Below, one piece after another: positions 36,928 to 50,500 of a DNA stretch of 64,000 nucleotides. The stretch's first letter is position 1. The number at the start of each line of letters is the position of its first letter. The notes below the pieces were generated by a model, which ran no database searches, was not told the DNA's origin, and saw only the letters and a program-made list of their open reading frames with translations. Both the position numbers and the translations under genes were made by a program. Origin of the DNA: Eudromia elegans (lineage: Eukaryota > Chordata > Aves > Tinamiformes > Tinamidae); the NCBI GenBank assembly GCA_003342815.1, contig PTEX01000032.1, positions 1,991,644 through 2,055,643 of the forward strand. Reading direction: 5' to 3'.

Positions 36928-38069
36928 CTAGGAAAGAGAAAAAACACAAGTTTTTGAAAACAAATCCACAAAGCTTGGGGGATGCAGTTGCTGAGGAATT
37001 ATCATCAGCTATCATTACACGGTAAATAAACACCTTACCTACCCACCAGCAAGTAACACATCCTGGGAAAAGAGGCGACAACAGGTTCTATTCATGAAAA
37101 CACCAACCATTTTATCTGCAAAGCCCAGGCAGGAGGTGGATCCTCCCTGCACTGCATTGGCACTTGAGTTGGGTTGCAACTCCACGGTGGTAGCACAGGC
37201 CAGAGCCAGGGCTGAGAAGCTGGAGCGGGCTTAGAGCACCAGTGCCTGGTATGGACAAGGTGCTGAGGGTGTCCTAGGGGCCATAACGATTACTTACAGT
37301 CCTGTTGATGGTTACACTGCAAGCCTGCAGTTTGGAGAAGACCTGCACTACATATCAGCTAAGCAACAGGTCCCTTCTCTGTATCAATGTCACTGCCTTC
37401 AAAGAGACTGCCCACCTGCCCATGGCTATGAAATTAAAAAAAAAGAGAAAGCTCCCCACATGCCTGAGGCCTAGAACTGGGCCCATGGTGGGGCAGATTC
37501 AGAAGAGGAGAAAAGATTGCTAACGTGGAGAAACTGCACGTGTGGTTTTAGGCAAAGCTTGTAAATGAGGGTGTTTTATGGTAGATGCCGCTCCATTTTC
37601 TCTTATCTTTGTTTTTAATTTAATAAATATTCAGACAGGCAGTAATACTTGTCTCTAGCAATCTGTTATATCTTTGTCTTGGTTGCTTTTCTTTGCTTAC
37701 AAAGCTTAGAAAACACTATTTTTACAAGACAAGGGAGACAGAGAGGCTGCTCTGAGAAGGTTTGCATGCAAGGTCCAGTACCGACCGCATCAAAATGAAC
37801 GTCCTAACAGCAGCATCACCCTCCTCAAGCCCAGGCCAGCACGACAAAGCTCAAGGCTGGGCAGAGACCCCAGGATCCAAGGGAATGAGGTGCCTGCAAA
37901 TTGCTGAAAATTCATCATTCGCATGCACCCCATGTCCTCAAGTACCAGCTCGGTGGACTGAACTGCTAGCTGACTTCCTCATCTCCTTGTTAGGGAATAC
38001 CCACACAGAAAACCTCTGCAAAAGGAAAAATGACTGTGATATTACTGGAGGAAATTCAATTAAAATGTA

Positions 38070-38130
38070 ATAAATCCTGACTTCGCTGAGGTCAATGGCA
38101 AAAGTGAACCTCAGTGAAGCTGGGACTATC
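38070..38130. repeat. Small palindromic old amniote repeat, copy D
   Basis: The arms cttcgctgaggt (38081-38092) and acctcagtgaag (38108-38119) pair at 11 of 12 positions, with a G-T wobble at the other, around a 15-nt loop containing caatggcaaaag. It is the best-preserved palindrome of this repeat type in the window. Confidence 0.55.
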
Positions 38131-39714
38131 CTGTTACTGTGTTTATAAAGTGCCCTGGGCCTCCAAGAGCATGACAAGAGTGCCAGCTAGGCATGACAGA
38201 AGCATCTTCTCACTTCAGTTATTGCTGAAGCACCTATTAGTGAACAGAAAGTCCCATGCAGGAACCTCAACCTCGCAGCCTGCAGAGTCCCAGCTGCCTC
38301 CTCGGCTCCCCTGGGTGCTACTCCTGCAGCACAAGCTCATTGCTCTGGGGGAAACGATGGGGGCCTGGGGAGAAGAGATGTCGTTTGTTTAATCATCCAC
38401 AGGACTCCATCGTTCTTTGCAATGCACTGATTTTTTTGGCATACCCTCATTTCTGAGTACTTGATAAGCTCCGTTCTGTTTCATTTGTGAAATCTGATAT
38501 ACCCTCCTTCTAATACATTATTGCTGTAAAGAATCTCTTACTTAAGTGTGAGTGTTTTATGTGCATCTGTTGAGGCATATATGCAAACATCTTGGCTTAT
38601 TAATACCTGGGAAATAAGGTACAGAATAACATCCTTTTTCCCTAGGAAAAGTTAAAAATGTTTTATCAATCCAAATTTGGAAGTATTAAGAAATTCCTGG
38701 AAGTAGCAATAATAAAACCGAGCATATGAAATGCTTTAAAGAGGAATTTAATGGAAACAAAGTAAGCCCACAAAATCGAGTTAGGATTTATTTTCACATG
38801 GTTTGGACTTAAAATAATTCCAAAATCATGTTAACTGTAGGAGTGGGAAGATGACGGCTATGGAAGTATGCATTTTTTACAGACCTGGAGATTAAATGAG
38901 AAAGTAAACCTGCACAGTTTGTTGGCTTAAAAGTCACTGTGGTCCTCTGATGTAGTTACATCAAGCATCCTCCTTTCTGAAAATTATTTAAACATTGTTT
39001 TAATTGAATCCATGTGGTTTATTTATTAGGGCTAGACACGCTCGTCTCTTCAGCTAAGGCTGCTTTTTTTAGCTGTAAAAGCCCTCAGGTAAGTAACTAA
39101 GAAGTACACAGGCAGAAGAGGTCTAACAAATCACCATGAATACAACTTGTGGGAGCAAACTGTTAAAAGGGCTGCAGAGGTTCAAGGCCAAATGAGATTT
39201 AAATGAAAATAACGGACTGAGGAAGGATTTAGCTTGCATATTTCCATGGAACAGGACAGAATAAGAGAACCGAGAACAGGGGATATGGGGCAGATGGTAA
39301 AATAGCTTTACAAAAACAGTCCCTAAAATTAATTGCCCCTTTCAAGATTTATTTCCTTTCTCCATATTTCATTTTTCCATCATTTCCTTCTTGTTCAAAG
39401 TGTGTGCAGTGCTTTTGAATACAGATAAAAGCACAGAGCCAGGCTCTAAGAGGTCATTATAAAAAAAAAAAAGAAAGAAGAAAAACCAGCCCCTGTGCTC
39501 TATATGTCTCTACTGAGGCAGCTTCTCTTCCTCCAGTGCACGTTAAACTGCTTGGCCTCATCTCATTTGAAGTCTCCCAAGGTACAGGGCTCATGCTACA
39601 TCCCCTGGGAGAATCGAGGGGAGACAAGAGAACAGTCTTCAGCTACAAAAACGGTCGTTGCAAAGGGAAAGAATAATCTGCTCTCCAGTTTTATGGTGGA
39701 TATGAACTTAAGCT

Positions 39715-39960
39715 GAAGCCAGCGATATTCCAGTTAGACATAAGAAAAAGCCTTCAATGGTAAGGACTGTGCCAGCGCTGAAATAGATTGCTTGGGAACT
39801 GCACAGGCTCCATCTTTGGAGGAACATGTTTAAGACCAGATGATGTTTAAGACCACATCAGTCAAGACAGGCTCAGGCAGAATTGATTCCTGCACTAGAA
39901 CAGGGAGGTGCAGAAGATGATGAGATCTCTAAGACCCTTTCCAGTCTATTTTCCTGTTCC
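39715..39960 (+). mobile_element. Old CR1 LINE 3' fragment
   Basis: The order of phrases follows the CR1 3' region in sense orientation: a 'gttagacataagaaaaag' block, then gaaatagattgcttgggaac, then 'ccatctttggagg' with 'gtttaagacca', then 'gatctctaagaccctttcca'. Divergence is high and the frame is broken, so it is an old copy. It carries a 17-bp tandem duplication at 39826-39859. It is antisense to AFF3. Confidence 0.8.
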
Positions 39961-40729
39961 CTAGTGTGACAGATCTCTATTGGCCAAAAGCTGCTCTTTA
40001 CCGCATCTTGTATATGACAGACCCATGAAAAAGAGAAGAAAGAAGCAATTCTGGTGGTTTTCTCTACCTGCTCTTGCATAAGAGTCCATAAAGACCTAGG
40101 CGAAGCTGCAGCACCAACGTGTTGCCCACAACATGAGAGGAGGTCTGAGGAGCAGGGCACAGGAAGAGCCATGCTGGACAGAGTCTAACAATAAATGCAA
40201 TCCGAACGCCTTGTTGCTATACAAAGGTACCTTACCTCTCATAATCTTGCTGCCTACAGTCCTCTGAGATCCTTTAACTTTTAGCTAAATCTGTTGCTTT
40301 AAACTTTCTCCAAATTCTTGGTTACACTGTATATTAAACTTGCATTCAGGGGGAAAAAAAAAAAAGTACGTAATGAATAAATATTTTAAGGTTGTTACAA
40401 ACTTGATGTTACAGCTGGTGCTAAAGCAACCCATTGCCTCGATGGAACAGAGAAACCAACTGATTCACCATTTATTAAAGCCTCTATTAATGATTTATTA
40501 ACCTTTTATTAACTATTTATCAAGGCAACCTTAGTATAAAATGTGTCTTGTTTCACAGTATCTTACTGTTTTCTGCATTTATACAGACCTGATCAAACTC
40601 TCCCTGCTAGGAAGCCAGTAATGCATGAGGCGCAGCCATATTTTATGTGTGTGATGCATACTAAATTAAAACCCATCTCCACTCATCCTATTTATAGAGA
40701 AATGCTAAGACATGATATACACGTACTTT

Positions 40730-40730
<1 letters not shown>

Positions 40731-40754
<24 letters not shown>
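40731..40754. repeat. (AT)12 microsatellite
   Basis: Twelve uninterrupted AT units, followed by an imperfect acacatatatgtata tail to about 40769. Confidence 0.95.
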
Positions 40755-40763
<9 letters not shown>

Positions 40764-43700
40764 TGTATAAGCAAATGACACTAACACCTAAAAGAACACA
40801 AAGGAAATAAAACTGAGACTTTTTTGTATGTATTCCTTATGCTGAGCCAAAGGTTTCCTGAAGGAGACACTGATAGGTGGTTGACAGAAAAGTTCACGGC
40901 TATATATTTCATTATCATGTTCCAGTACTCAAAACTTTTTTCTCAGCACTACATCTTTTTCCCCATAGGGAAGAAAAAAACTTATAAAAATGATGTCAGT
41001 GATGGCCTGATGGCCTCCGAGAGAAAGTCAAGTTTCCTGGTATGAATATTAAGTCAGAAAACGTTATACTCAGGCAAACATTTCAGTAAATTTATTAGCA
41101 GTGGCATATGCCCAGTACATATTTTTGGAGACTCAATGTGGAACATTCCCACTGATGCCTTTGTTATCCTAAAATCTATCTTGTTACTCTACCAAAAACT
41201 GCTAAAAGCTATTTAGAAACACAGTGCACCCCGCTCAAGTTTCTTATTCAAAAGATAGAGTTTATTCTACAAAATCAACAGTTTCCCTGACCACAATCTA
41301 AAAACACAGCATTCACCTTGTGGGTTTTCTCCATGACTACAAATAAATTCCCTTTCCTCAGCTGGGGAATGGGATGTGTTCCACACCCTCCCATACTGAG
41401 TGGCTTGCTGTTCCTTTCCAGAAATAAGGAAGGAAGGGACAGACAAAAATGATGCTCAGTGAAAAATGAATATAGAAATTGTTATAGAAATTGTTTTAGA
41501 AGTGAACAGAGATTGACTATAAACATTACCGCACACGTTTTCCTTTCCTACTTTGCTAATATTTGGGAATTAGTTACAGAAAGAAAGTGATAGGAATATG
41601 AACATTTTCTATTGAGCTTCCAGATATTCTTTGCCTCCCCTGGACCCCACACTTTTCAATATATTTTCCTCATATTGTAGCTTTTGCAACTAAAACACTC
41701 ATATTCTTTGCTTAGAGCATTTAGAAGGCAATAAAAAAATAGCAAATCATGATTGATGTACCTATTGCTCTAACTCATTCTCTGCATGTGAAGGAAAAGA
41801 AAGTTCCATTATGGTGAGAAGATATCTCAGCTCAAGAGACTGTTTTAGGGAGAAAATAACAAACTTACATCACTTCTATGAACCCAGCACTGAATTTCCG
41901 ATTTAGTAAGCCTGACACAAGCCTAAAAGTAACTACAGTCTAAATGATACTGTGTCTATAGTGTCAAATGACTTTCCTCCCTGCTGGGTCCTGGGCACCT
42001 AGCAGACCACGCTGTCTATACGCTAACTATTCCCTGGCTTTCCTGCGAAATAGGTGAGATAGAGATCTCCAAGGACTCAGCATAATTCTCTTTAGGGCCT
42101 ACCCCGGGAAGGTGTAACAATATATATATTGCAAACATAAATAACTTCTTGAATTTGGTCCATATTTCCCAAGATGGTCCTTCAAGTCTCCCTCAAGTGG
42201 ATTTCCTGCCCTCAGGCACCGTTTAACACTCTCTTGGCATTTTCAGGACCATGAGACGCAGGCTCCTGGTGTCCTACTGCAAAAATACTGGGAGGTGGTG
42301 GGTTGCAGCCCAACTTTTGCTTTGCTGAAGCTCTCCGAACACAAAACTTGCACAAGTACATGCAAAAATACTTACACCTTAGGGCTAATGGGGCACTACC
42401 TGAATGGAGACTTGGGTCAAGAGCTACCACGGTTAGAAGTGTTCTGCTCCAGAAGAGGCTGTCCTAAGTAATGTGATCAACTACTTGCTATGAGGGCAGG
42501 ACCCCTTCCTTGGCCAGGTGCTTTTGCAGTGCCAGTTTAACCACAGAATCCACTCAGTGCGTGAGCAAGAAGAGGCTGAATGCAGAGAGCTGAATGCCCG
42601 TGTCAGGTCTATCTCTCCGTGCCTGACTTGCCACAGTCACCGCTCTCATGGGATGCTGGCCTGGGGCAAAAACTCAAAACCATCCTCTCCTGAAAGGAAA
42701 GCTACTCCAGGGCGAGGCAAACAAGGAATCTCACCATGCTCAAGTTATCTACACGACTAAAACAGAACAAGGGTTCACAGGACATATTTAGTGAAGTAGA
42801 AGCACAAAGTATAAAAAACAGCAAAGAACCTACATGGAAGAATATGGGAGAGCTGTCATGAGAAGTTTTACACAGTGAGACAGAATTAAGAGTGCAATAG
42901 TGAGGTCTCATTAATCAGGCTGTCCAGCCCTGTGTATTCAGCTGCCTCCCCGGCCCGTGCTGTCATTGGCTTGGACCATGCCCTGGGCTGCTGGCTGAAC
43001 TCCAGGAGATGAACCCGAGGGAATATTGTGTTTGAAACAAGTAAAGACCCTTCAGAGAGTTCAAAGTCAGGCACTTACTGACCAGAGATAATGCCACTGA
43101 AGTAACTCCCCTTCCCATCTGAGAGGCGCGAGACATCTCCTCTCCTTGCAGAATAAGTTGACATTGTTAAAGACAAGCCACAGTAACAACATGCCAGGAC
43201 AAGGTGCCTAAAGCTTTGAGGTTCTGCCAGGCACATCTGAGATGCTCTGCCTTGTGATGCTCTCATGCAACTAACTGTATAATTGTCTCTCAGGTGAGAC
43301 CTACTGATGGGTCAGGACTGACCACAGAAGTGTCAGATCAGGTCACCTCTGCAGCCCGGCTCATCCTGTATGCTCTTAGACAGGCATCAGCACCATCTCT
43401 ATCCCGGGGCAGCTCAAGAATACAAACAAATGAGGGTAACCCCTGACTATCCACACTTATCAACTCTCACCTAAACACACAGATCCAGGCTGTTTAATAC
43501 TGCATCCAAAACAAGATTTTCAGTTACCACTGAATACATGCAGCCCTACGTATATACCTGTATGCATGGATATTGATACACATACCAATATCCGGGAGTT
43601 TGCGGTCAAGTATACTCAACCTATTTCCAGAAAGCCAAGCATCTTTCCGCTCTCACTGACTAATCTAATGACTTTGCTGCCCAAATCACAGCACCAGAGT

Positions 43701-46700
43701 CTTGCTGTGGACAGTATGGCCAATGCAATACCTCCTTTTCTCAGCAGTTTCTCAACCCCACTGAGATGCACAGCCATATCCCATTGATTATATTCATTCA
43801 CAATGATACTTGCTTCTTACCAACTCCAGGGATAGCACATCTAATTTTCATGATAGCCCCAAGAGATAGGAAGTATGCACTGAACTGTTAAATACAACAT
43901 AACATTCTGGCAGTGTAACGGTATAGTATAAACAAAGGCACAATAAGTAATAAAAAGCTAATTCTTTGAAAACATACTAATACCAACATACAATTTCATC
44001 TCTTCAATTTAAAAAACATTGGCAATGTTTCTCCAAATAAATAAGCAACTGTGTTTTGAAACTATTCACTGCTGGCACTTGTTTAAGAGAATCTGGTAAT
44101 TTGTTCCATCCATCCTGAGCTTCACAAGCAAAAAAGCATGTCTTGAATTGCCTGTTTTCTTCCCTAAAACTTAGGGTTCACACCAAGAGGAAAGCAGAAC
44201 TATAATTTACAGTTACAAAACAAGATTGCACCTACCCTGAGGCACTCCACTGTGCACATTTATACAATACAGTACACCATCTTCTTTACATTGCCAGATG
44301 CAATCAATTCATGCTTTTTTTCATACAAAGTACAACAATGAGTTATGTAGTCACATGGCAAAACTTCATCCATATAACTTAGTATAAAATGCACTTAATT
44401 TTTGGAGTGCTTATGCTAATGTAGAGAAAAATAACATTTCCAAAATCACTATTAGACAAAGTTAAATAGCTGAACCGCAAATCATCTAATTGTGTTGAAT
44501 TAGTGCAGAAATGTTTCAAGTTCTACACTGAGCACTCATCTGCAGACTCATCCCGCCAGTTTATAACTGACATCCTGACAACATTTTGAAGCTGAGTCTA
44601 AAAATCTCCAAGGATTTGGAAGCATCAACTCGGGCCAGAAGACACCAGCGTTAATCTTAAAACAGGAGCATCAATTGTCTGAAACAGTATATAGGGGGAA
44701 ATTAAGAAACCAGGCCAGGCAACTCATTCGGGTTTAAAGCCAAATTCTTTTGCATAAGCCATGATTTGATTTCATTAAAATTGGACTTGCAGTTGTTACT
44801 CATCAAATACAAAGAAATGAAACTACCACACACTGCAGTACAATACACATTGAAATCTGTATAAAAGCAACTTTTGGCCTCCAAAACCAAGATCCCTTTC
44901 ATTCTGCTTACCACACAAGCAGTATTGCAACATGGGCTTTCCTGACTGTGCCAGGGCAGCATTTCTTCTCAATGCAGAGTGCTTGCCTTCTATATGTCTC
45001 ATCAACACCTCAACAAGAACGCCATTAAATCAAAAATCTGAGGTTCATGTGCAGAAGGGACACCCAGAAAAGCCCCAGCCTGCCCTTACAGAAGCCGTCC
45101 TTTTTACCAGTTTCTCCTCTTCATCTCCTGCTCTCCCTACCAGCTCACCACATGTCCCAGACTTGCTTCTTCCCTACTGAACGAAACACAAGCCCTCCCC
45201 ACCAACAACAGCATGACATTATCTTCCCAGTGCCTACATGTAACACAAGGACAGCAGGGGAATGTCACAGTGAATATTGACTAAATAATCCTGGATGGAC
45301 ATGACACCAGCTTGATTAGCCCTCAGCAAGCCCTGGATGGCCAGAAAACTCTTTGGCAAAGATCACCCTTGGGTTCTGGCCCTGTGACAGAGAGATGGAG
45401 TCCTTGGTGTCCCTCAGACTCAACCTTCATTCATTGGAAGACCTATGCCGCTACCTGAACCCCTACCATGTGAGCTGGCATTCATAATTTTAATTTTAGC
45501 CTTTGGAAAAGAACAAACATTTCAGTCTGGATTTCCTTTTCCTCACTTGTGCCATGAAGCAGGTCTGTTCCCGAGTCTGCCTATTGCTGCGTCCTGGAAC
45601 TCATGCCAGCATTGCCTTTTGATCCATTCCTGCTAAATCAACAGGTGTAGAAAAAAAGGATGTGTGCTACAGAAAATGTTTTGATGCAGCAAATATCTTC
45701 TTGGCTTGTCAGCCTTGCCCAAACAAGCCAGCTTAAAGAGAAAACAAAACTAGAGCCAAAGCAAGCTGAGCTCTTTGTTTGATCTCCCATAAGCTATGGA
45801 GGTTCCACAGTATTCCAGCTAGGCAGATTCCCAGTCATCTGCATGGACTTCATTCCTCATTTTCCAGGTCATTCTTTCTTACAGAGCTAACGAGCTTGAG
45901 GTTGGAAACATTACGCGCTCAGAGCAGCCGCTGAGCTGTGAGACAGCGGAGGATGCTTGGTCCCACACAGAGCGGGGCCAACGCTTCACATCAGCAGGCT
46001 TGGACCACACGTCAGGGGTATGTATATTCTCCTGCACGATTCCTTTCCGTGATTAGGTTTCCCATGACCATCTGACAACAAACACTGAAGCAAACTAATT
46101 CACAACAGGACCGAAAGTAGCAAAGGCCTTTGCCACCTTTTGCCCAAACATCACACGCTTTTCCTCCTACCCAGGCAAACCAATGAATGGGGTGCAAAGG
46201 GCACAGCACTGAAACGCAGGAAGCTCCGTGCTCCGGCACGTGGACATGATGTATCTGCATTACTAGACGAGGACATGAACTGTCTTTGTCGCTTCTAGAC
46301 GGCCAAGAAGGAGCAGCAAAGCGCTCACGAGCACTAGTTTATCAGGGGTCACATGAGCAATCTGGATTGCAGTTGGAGCAAGCCCAAGAAAAGGCCACCC
46401 CGTAGATGCATTGCTGCTAGTTACCTCCAAGCAGCTAGTGCTGTTTGTAACTCCAGTTGTGTCAAACAGTGACAATTACCAGTTATGGCACAAAGTGGAA
46501 CTGGAATAAACCTGCCAAAGAGGGTATTTTTTTCACTAGAACATGCCATTTATTATCATGTTCAAGCAATTACCAAAAGGAGCTGTTGATCTCCCTTTGC
46601 CAAGAGATACAAAGGCTAGATGTAGTAACATGGCATTCTTTTTGAAGGATAACTGGTGTTATAAGTGAAAGACACTATAAAATGACAACGCTGCTGCAAA

Positions 46701-47436
46701 AGGAGACAGAATGATACATTTAGTGAAATTCCAAGTCTAAGGCTTTTCAAAGCACACAAGCAGTTACTGAAACATTCCTAAGGGTTGCTGCCTCCTTTCA
46801 GACATGATAACTTGCTTGTAGTTTACACTTATCATATTAAGAAAAACGGTAATGAGGCGATCATGACAACTTCTTTGAAAAGTAACAATGACTCAATTGC
46901 CAACGAAAGAAAAAAAAAGAAGAGTGATAACTATTTTCATTGAAAGAAGCCTCCAGTGAACACTTCACTCTTGCAGCTCTGTTCTCTTGTCTTTTCCTGA
47001 ACTCAGGAACAACAAGGGGCTGCTCTTCAAAAAATCTGAGCAGCAGTTTGTACTTGACTGGCACAACGCTCCTTCTTTAGATAAACTAGCAGCTCAGACC
47101 TCTTATTGAATAGATTAGGGATAAAATCATGATAAAAATGATAAAAAAATGGAGTAAGTGGGAAGGGATTAATTGGCTTGATTCAAAAAAAATTATCACT
47201 ACTGGGAATGCTTTTCTACAAACAAAAAACAACCCTCACCTTTTACTTAGGTTCAGAAGAATATTTTTAAGTGCTGTTGTACCTTGGGGTGTGTGATGCA
47301 AACAATGTATACTTTAATAGGAAATACTCATGTGGCAGAGAAATTCAGAGACTACAAAGCCTTAAGGGGCCTTTGTAGCACGCAGTGCCTGTATAATAAA
47401 TTCCAGGGAAGGTTCCCAAGGCAGTCCTCAAGGGAG

Positions 47437-47575
47437 ATCAATACCCCCATTTCCCAACCTGGCTCCAGAGAGGTGAGATTTCGTCCATGACCTAAATCAC
47501 CTACTCGGCCAGCAGCAGAGAAGTGAACACTATTACCCCGGCCTTTCTTTCCCATTAGCAACCCGTGCAAGCCTC
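47437..47575 (+). mobile_element. MIR-like (CORE-SINE) relic
   Basis: It reads atacccccatttcccaacct, then ggctccagagaggtgagatt, then gtccatgacctaaatcacc, then ggccagcagcagag. This matches the MIR core order of 'cccattt..cagagaggtgag..acttg..ggtca..cagc'. It is diverged, with approximate ends. Confidence 0.6.
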
Positions 47576-50500
47576 CCTAGTCAGTGTCTGCTCATGTTGC
47601 CCTTGTTTTGCCCCGTGAAGGGCTAGAAAGCATTAAGCATTTTCTCCCTAGAGAAGAAAAAAATATATATGTGTTTACTTAGATGTTGCGGAGACTTTTT
47701 AGAACAGATGAAAACTTCCCAGAGGAGATGTAAATTACAGAAAGCAGAGCTTTGGAGTGGCCCCCACAGCAGCGGCCCAGCCCTGCAAGCATGGGTAGGC
47801 ACTAGGATGACACTGGCAGGAGCTACAACACACAGCGCGTGCAGGACACCGAGCACACATAAATCTGGGCACTCACATCTGAACTCCAGATTCATGTCTG
47901 TAATCAGGTTTTATCTCTTGCCACTGAACAATGGTCAACAAACACCTTAATGCCTTGAACTAATAAAACCATCTTCCTTTCTAATGCTACAGCCTGACAT
48001 TTTCTTCGGCTGACTTCTGCAAGGCTGCATGCCTGGATGACTGCTTTTAAATCACAAAGAAATGTGAGAAATTCCTTGGCCAGAAAAGAAGAAAGAAAGA
48101 AAGGAAGAGTATTCTGGACAGATTCACCAGCCAGCCAAGGAAACTGCCATGCAGCTGACATAAATCAACGTGGCAGGATCTACAGGCTAATTAAACAAAT
48201 ATGACAATTTTTATGTGACAATTTGAAAATGCTCAAAAGTGCCTCCCATCTACAGAGTGTGCATTCTTCTCAAATGCATATTAAAACTGTATTAAGAAAT
48301 TGAAAGGAACTTACATATTCAATAAAAAATCACAATTATAAGCACAATTTGAAATATACGGCTAAAATAGATTAGAAGTTCATAAGGTTTCTCAGAACAT
48401 TAAATTCAATGGTACGCTTTCCTTAAAGAAATGTTAGAAATCCTCTATAGAAATGGATAAGCCACAGCATGCAGGATAATTTTAAATATCTGATTGAGTC
48501 TTGCTTTTGCACACAGTAATTCCAGCTGAGGAACTCAGTGCACTTGGCTAGTAGCTAATTTAGCTCTGCAGTGCAGTGATAATAGGGGTAGGTTCTGCTT
48601 CCCCATGTCACAGGCAGAGACACTGTGGAGTGAAGGGGTATCTGAGGGCCATATAGGAAGTTTAAGGGTAGGATGTTTTATCTGTGTGAATATATTTGAA
48701 CACTTCTTGAGAGGATATTTAAAGACATGGGAAGACAGACTACAGAAGTGTTTGGCAGGAGCGTATCAGTTTGGCAGTGGCGTATCCCAGAGACTTTGCC
48801 CGTTGAAAGCCTCCTAATGGGTAGGCAGAAGGGAGGCACCTTTGGAAAGGGCTCTAATTACTGTGCTTTACAGAGGCCTTAATGCCTACAGCTTAATGAC
48901 AAGATGCAAAGATGTGATATACTGTTCCCAGGTGACCTGCAAGACCGTGTTCCTACGTTACACTATTGCCAACTGCATGGAGGATGGAAATGCTTCCACG
49001 TTTGTTGCCTTGCTCTGAACCTGCTCATCCAGAGGGGCATTTGGGAGGAAATACTTCTTGGCTGATGTCTCAGTTTGTGGCTACGTATTCTCAGCTTAAG
49101 AAGAAGAGATCAGGAGTGTCTTCAGTTAAATTCAGACTGCAGTACATAAAGACAAGGGGAACAAATATTCTAGATCTTTGCTGTAACAGAGTATTTCCAT
49201 CCATTTCCTCGGAGATCAACAATGAGGTTCAGAGCTCTAACTCCAGGTCTGTTCGGATGCCTTCTTTCTTCTCCTTTCTTGCTTTCTTCACTGCCCTTCT
49301 TAGAACAAAGGCACTGAAACATCCAAGATTGCAAAATCTTGAGAATAGTTTTAAAGCAGGGAAATTTGAGTTTGGCTCAAGTATGCAGTCTCTTTTATGC
49401 TCCTTTCTTCCCTTCTCTAGTTCAGGGCTTTTGCTTATATGTAGCATTTCAACCATCAGTCAAATGTTTTAGGTTTTGCTCGTCATGCCCAGCTGCAGCT
49501 TCTGAGGAGAACAGCAATGAGGGGAGCTCCTGAAAGGCTTCCTGAAAACTCATTTAACCTCATGCTCCAGTCCTTCCTTCCTCTGGGCACAGCTAGTGTC
49601 TCACCTAATCCTGCCTCGGTTTCTCTTGGCTAACCACACCTGCCAACTTATCCTTCTTGGACCTAATCCTTCAGCCCAACTGACTTTTGGGGAGTAATTA
49701 CGCAGGGACCACATCTTAGGTAGGAGGTTAATCTCATGATATTTGCTCTCCAAGATGAAAAGTCCTTCCCTTCTGTCTGATACAGAGCTCATACAAGAGG
49801 CTGTAGGTTTTGTCATTTCAGACCCGATTTGTTTCTGAAGCATGCACTCATTGCAGAAAGCCTAACTCGATTTTAATATGTTTTCAATGTCTTCATTCTG
49901 TGCCTAGAGCAATTTGTTATGTAGAGTACACATTATTAATCTACTTAAATGAAAAGTAACATTGCTAGCAGTTTAAACACTCAGTGCCCATATTTAACAA
50001 TGTTTCATTTTGACAGGACAAGATGAAATACCAGAAATGATTAATCTGAGACCAGAGGAATATTCTACTACCTATATTTCAAAATATGACGACCCTTCTT
50101 GCCTAACATTTTGGCAGTAAGACACGGAAGGGGAGCATTTTAGCTTCAGGTGGCTCTTCAGCTTGACAGCCCTGGATGTGGTGTCAGCAGCTGCTGTTAC
50201 CGCTCGCATCCGTGTTACCCGGATTCGGGAGCAATGCTTCAGGGCAGGTAAAGGGCACGTTAAGCAGCCTCTCCCTAAGCTTTACTCAACATCAACCTCT
50301 ACAGTCCATGAGCTCCTTGAGGGAGGACATGTGGTACGTTCACTGTCAAAGACTGTAAAAGAGCAGAAGTGCTTAAAATTTATCGGGTTCAGCAGTTTGG
50401 TCCATTCTGAGCAGGGCAGCATACAAAAGGTTGAGGTCCATCTGAGGTCTGAGATTCCTCAGGTCTGTTTTCTCTCTTACTTTAGCTTGAAGATAAGGGA

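Noticed and set aside
36869..37081. 70-codon minus-strand frame overlapping the ALF exon
   Set aside because: It is read in a different frame from the AFF3 exon and crosses its acceptor.
44041..44230. Possible very old LINE segment
   Set aside because: Only loose word similarity to CR1/L3 antisense sequence. Not enough to support a call.
48966..49472. 168-codon plus-strand open frame, the longest in the window
   Set aside because: No recognisable domain or family, no promoter or splice context, and a length compatible with chance in 64 kb read in six frames.
50440..50470. Minus-strand gag|GAATCTCAG resembling the D/E-S-Q start of the exon after the ALF block
   Set aside because: It lies upstream of the ALF exon in transcript order, lacks a pyrimidine tract and does not continue with family sequence.
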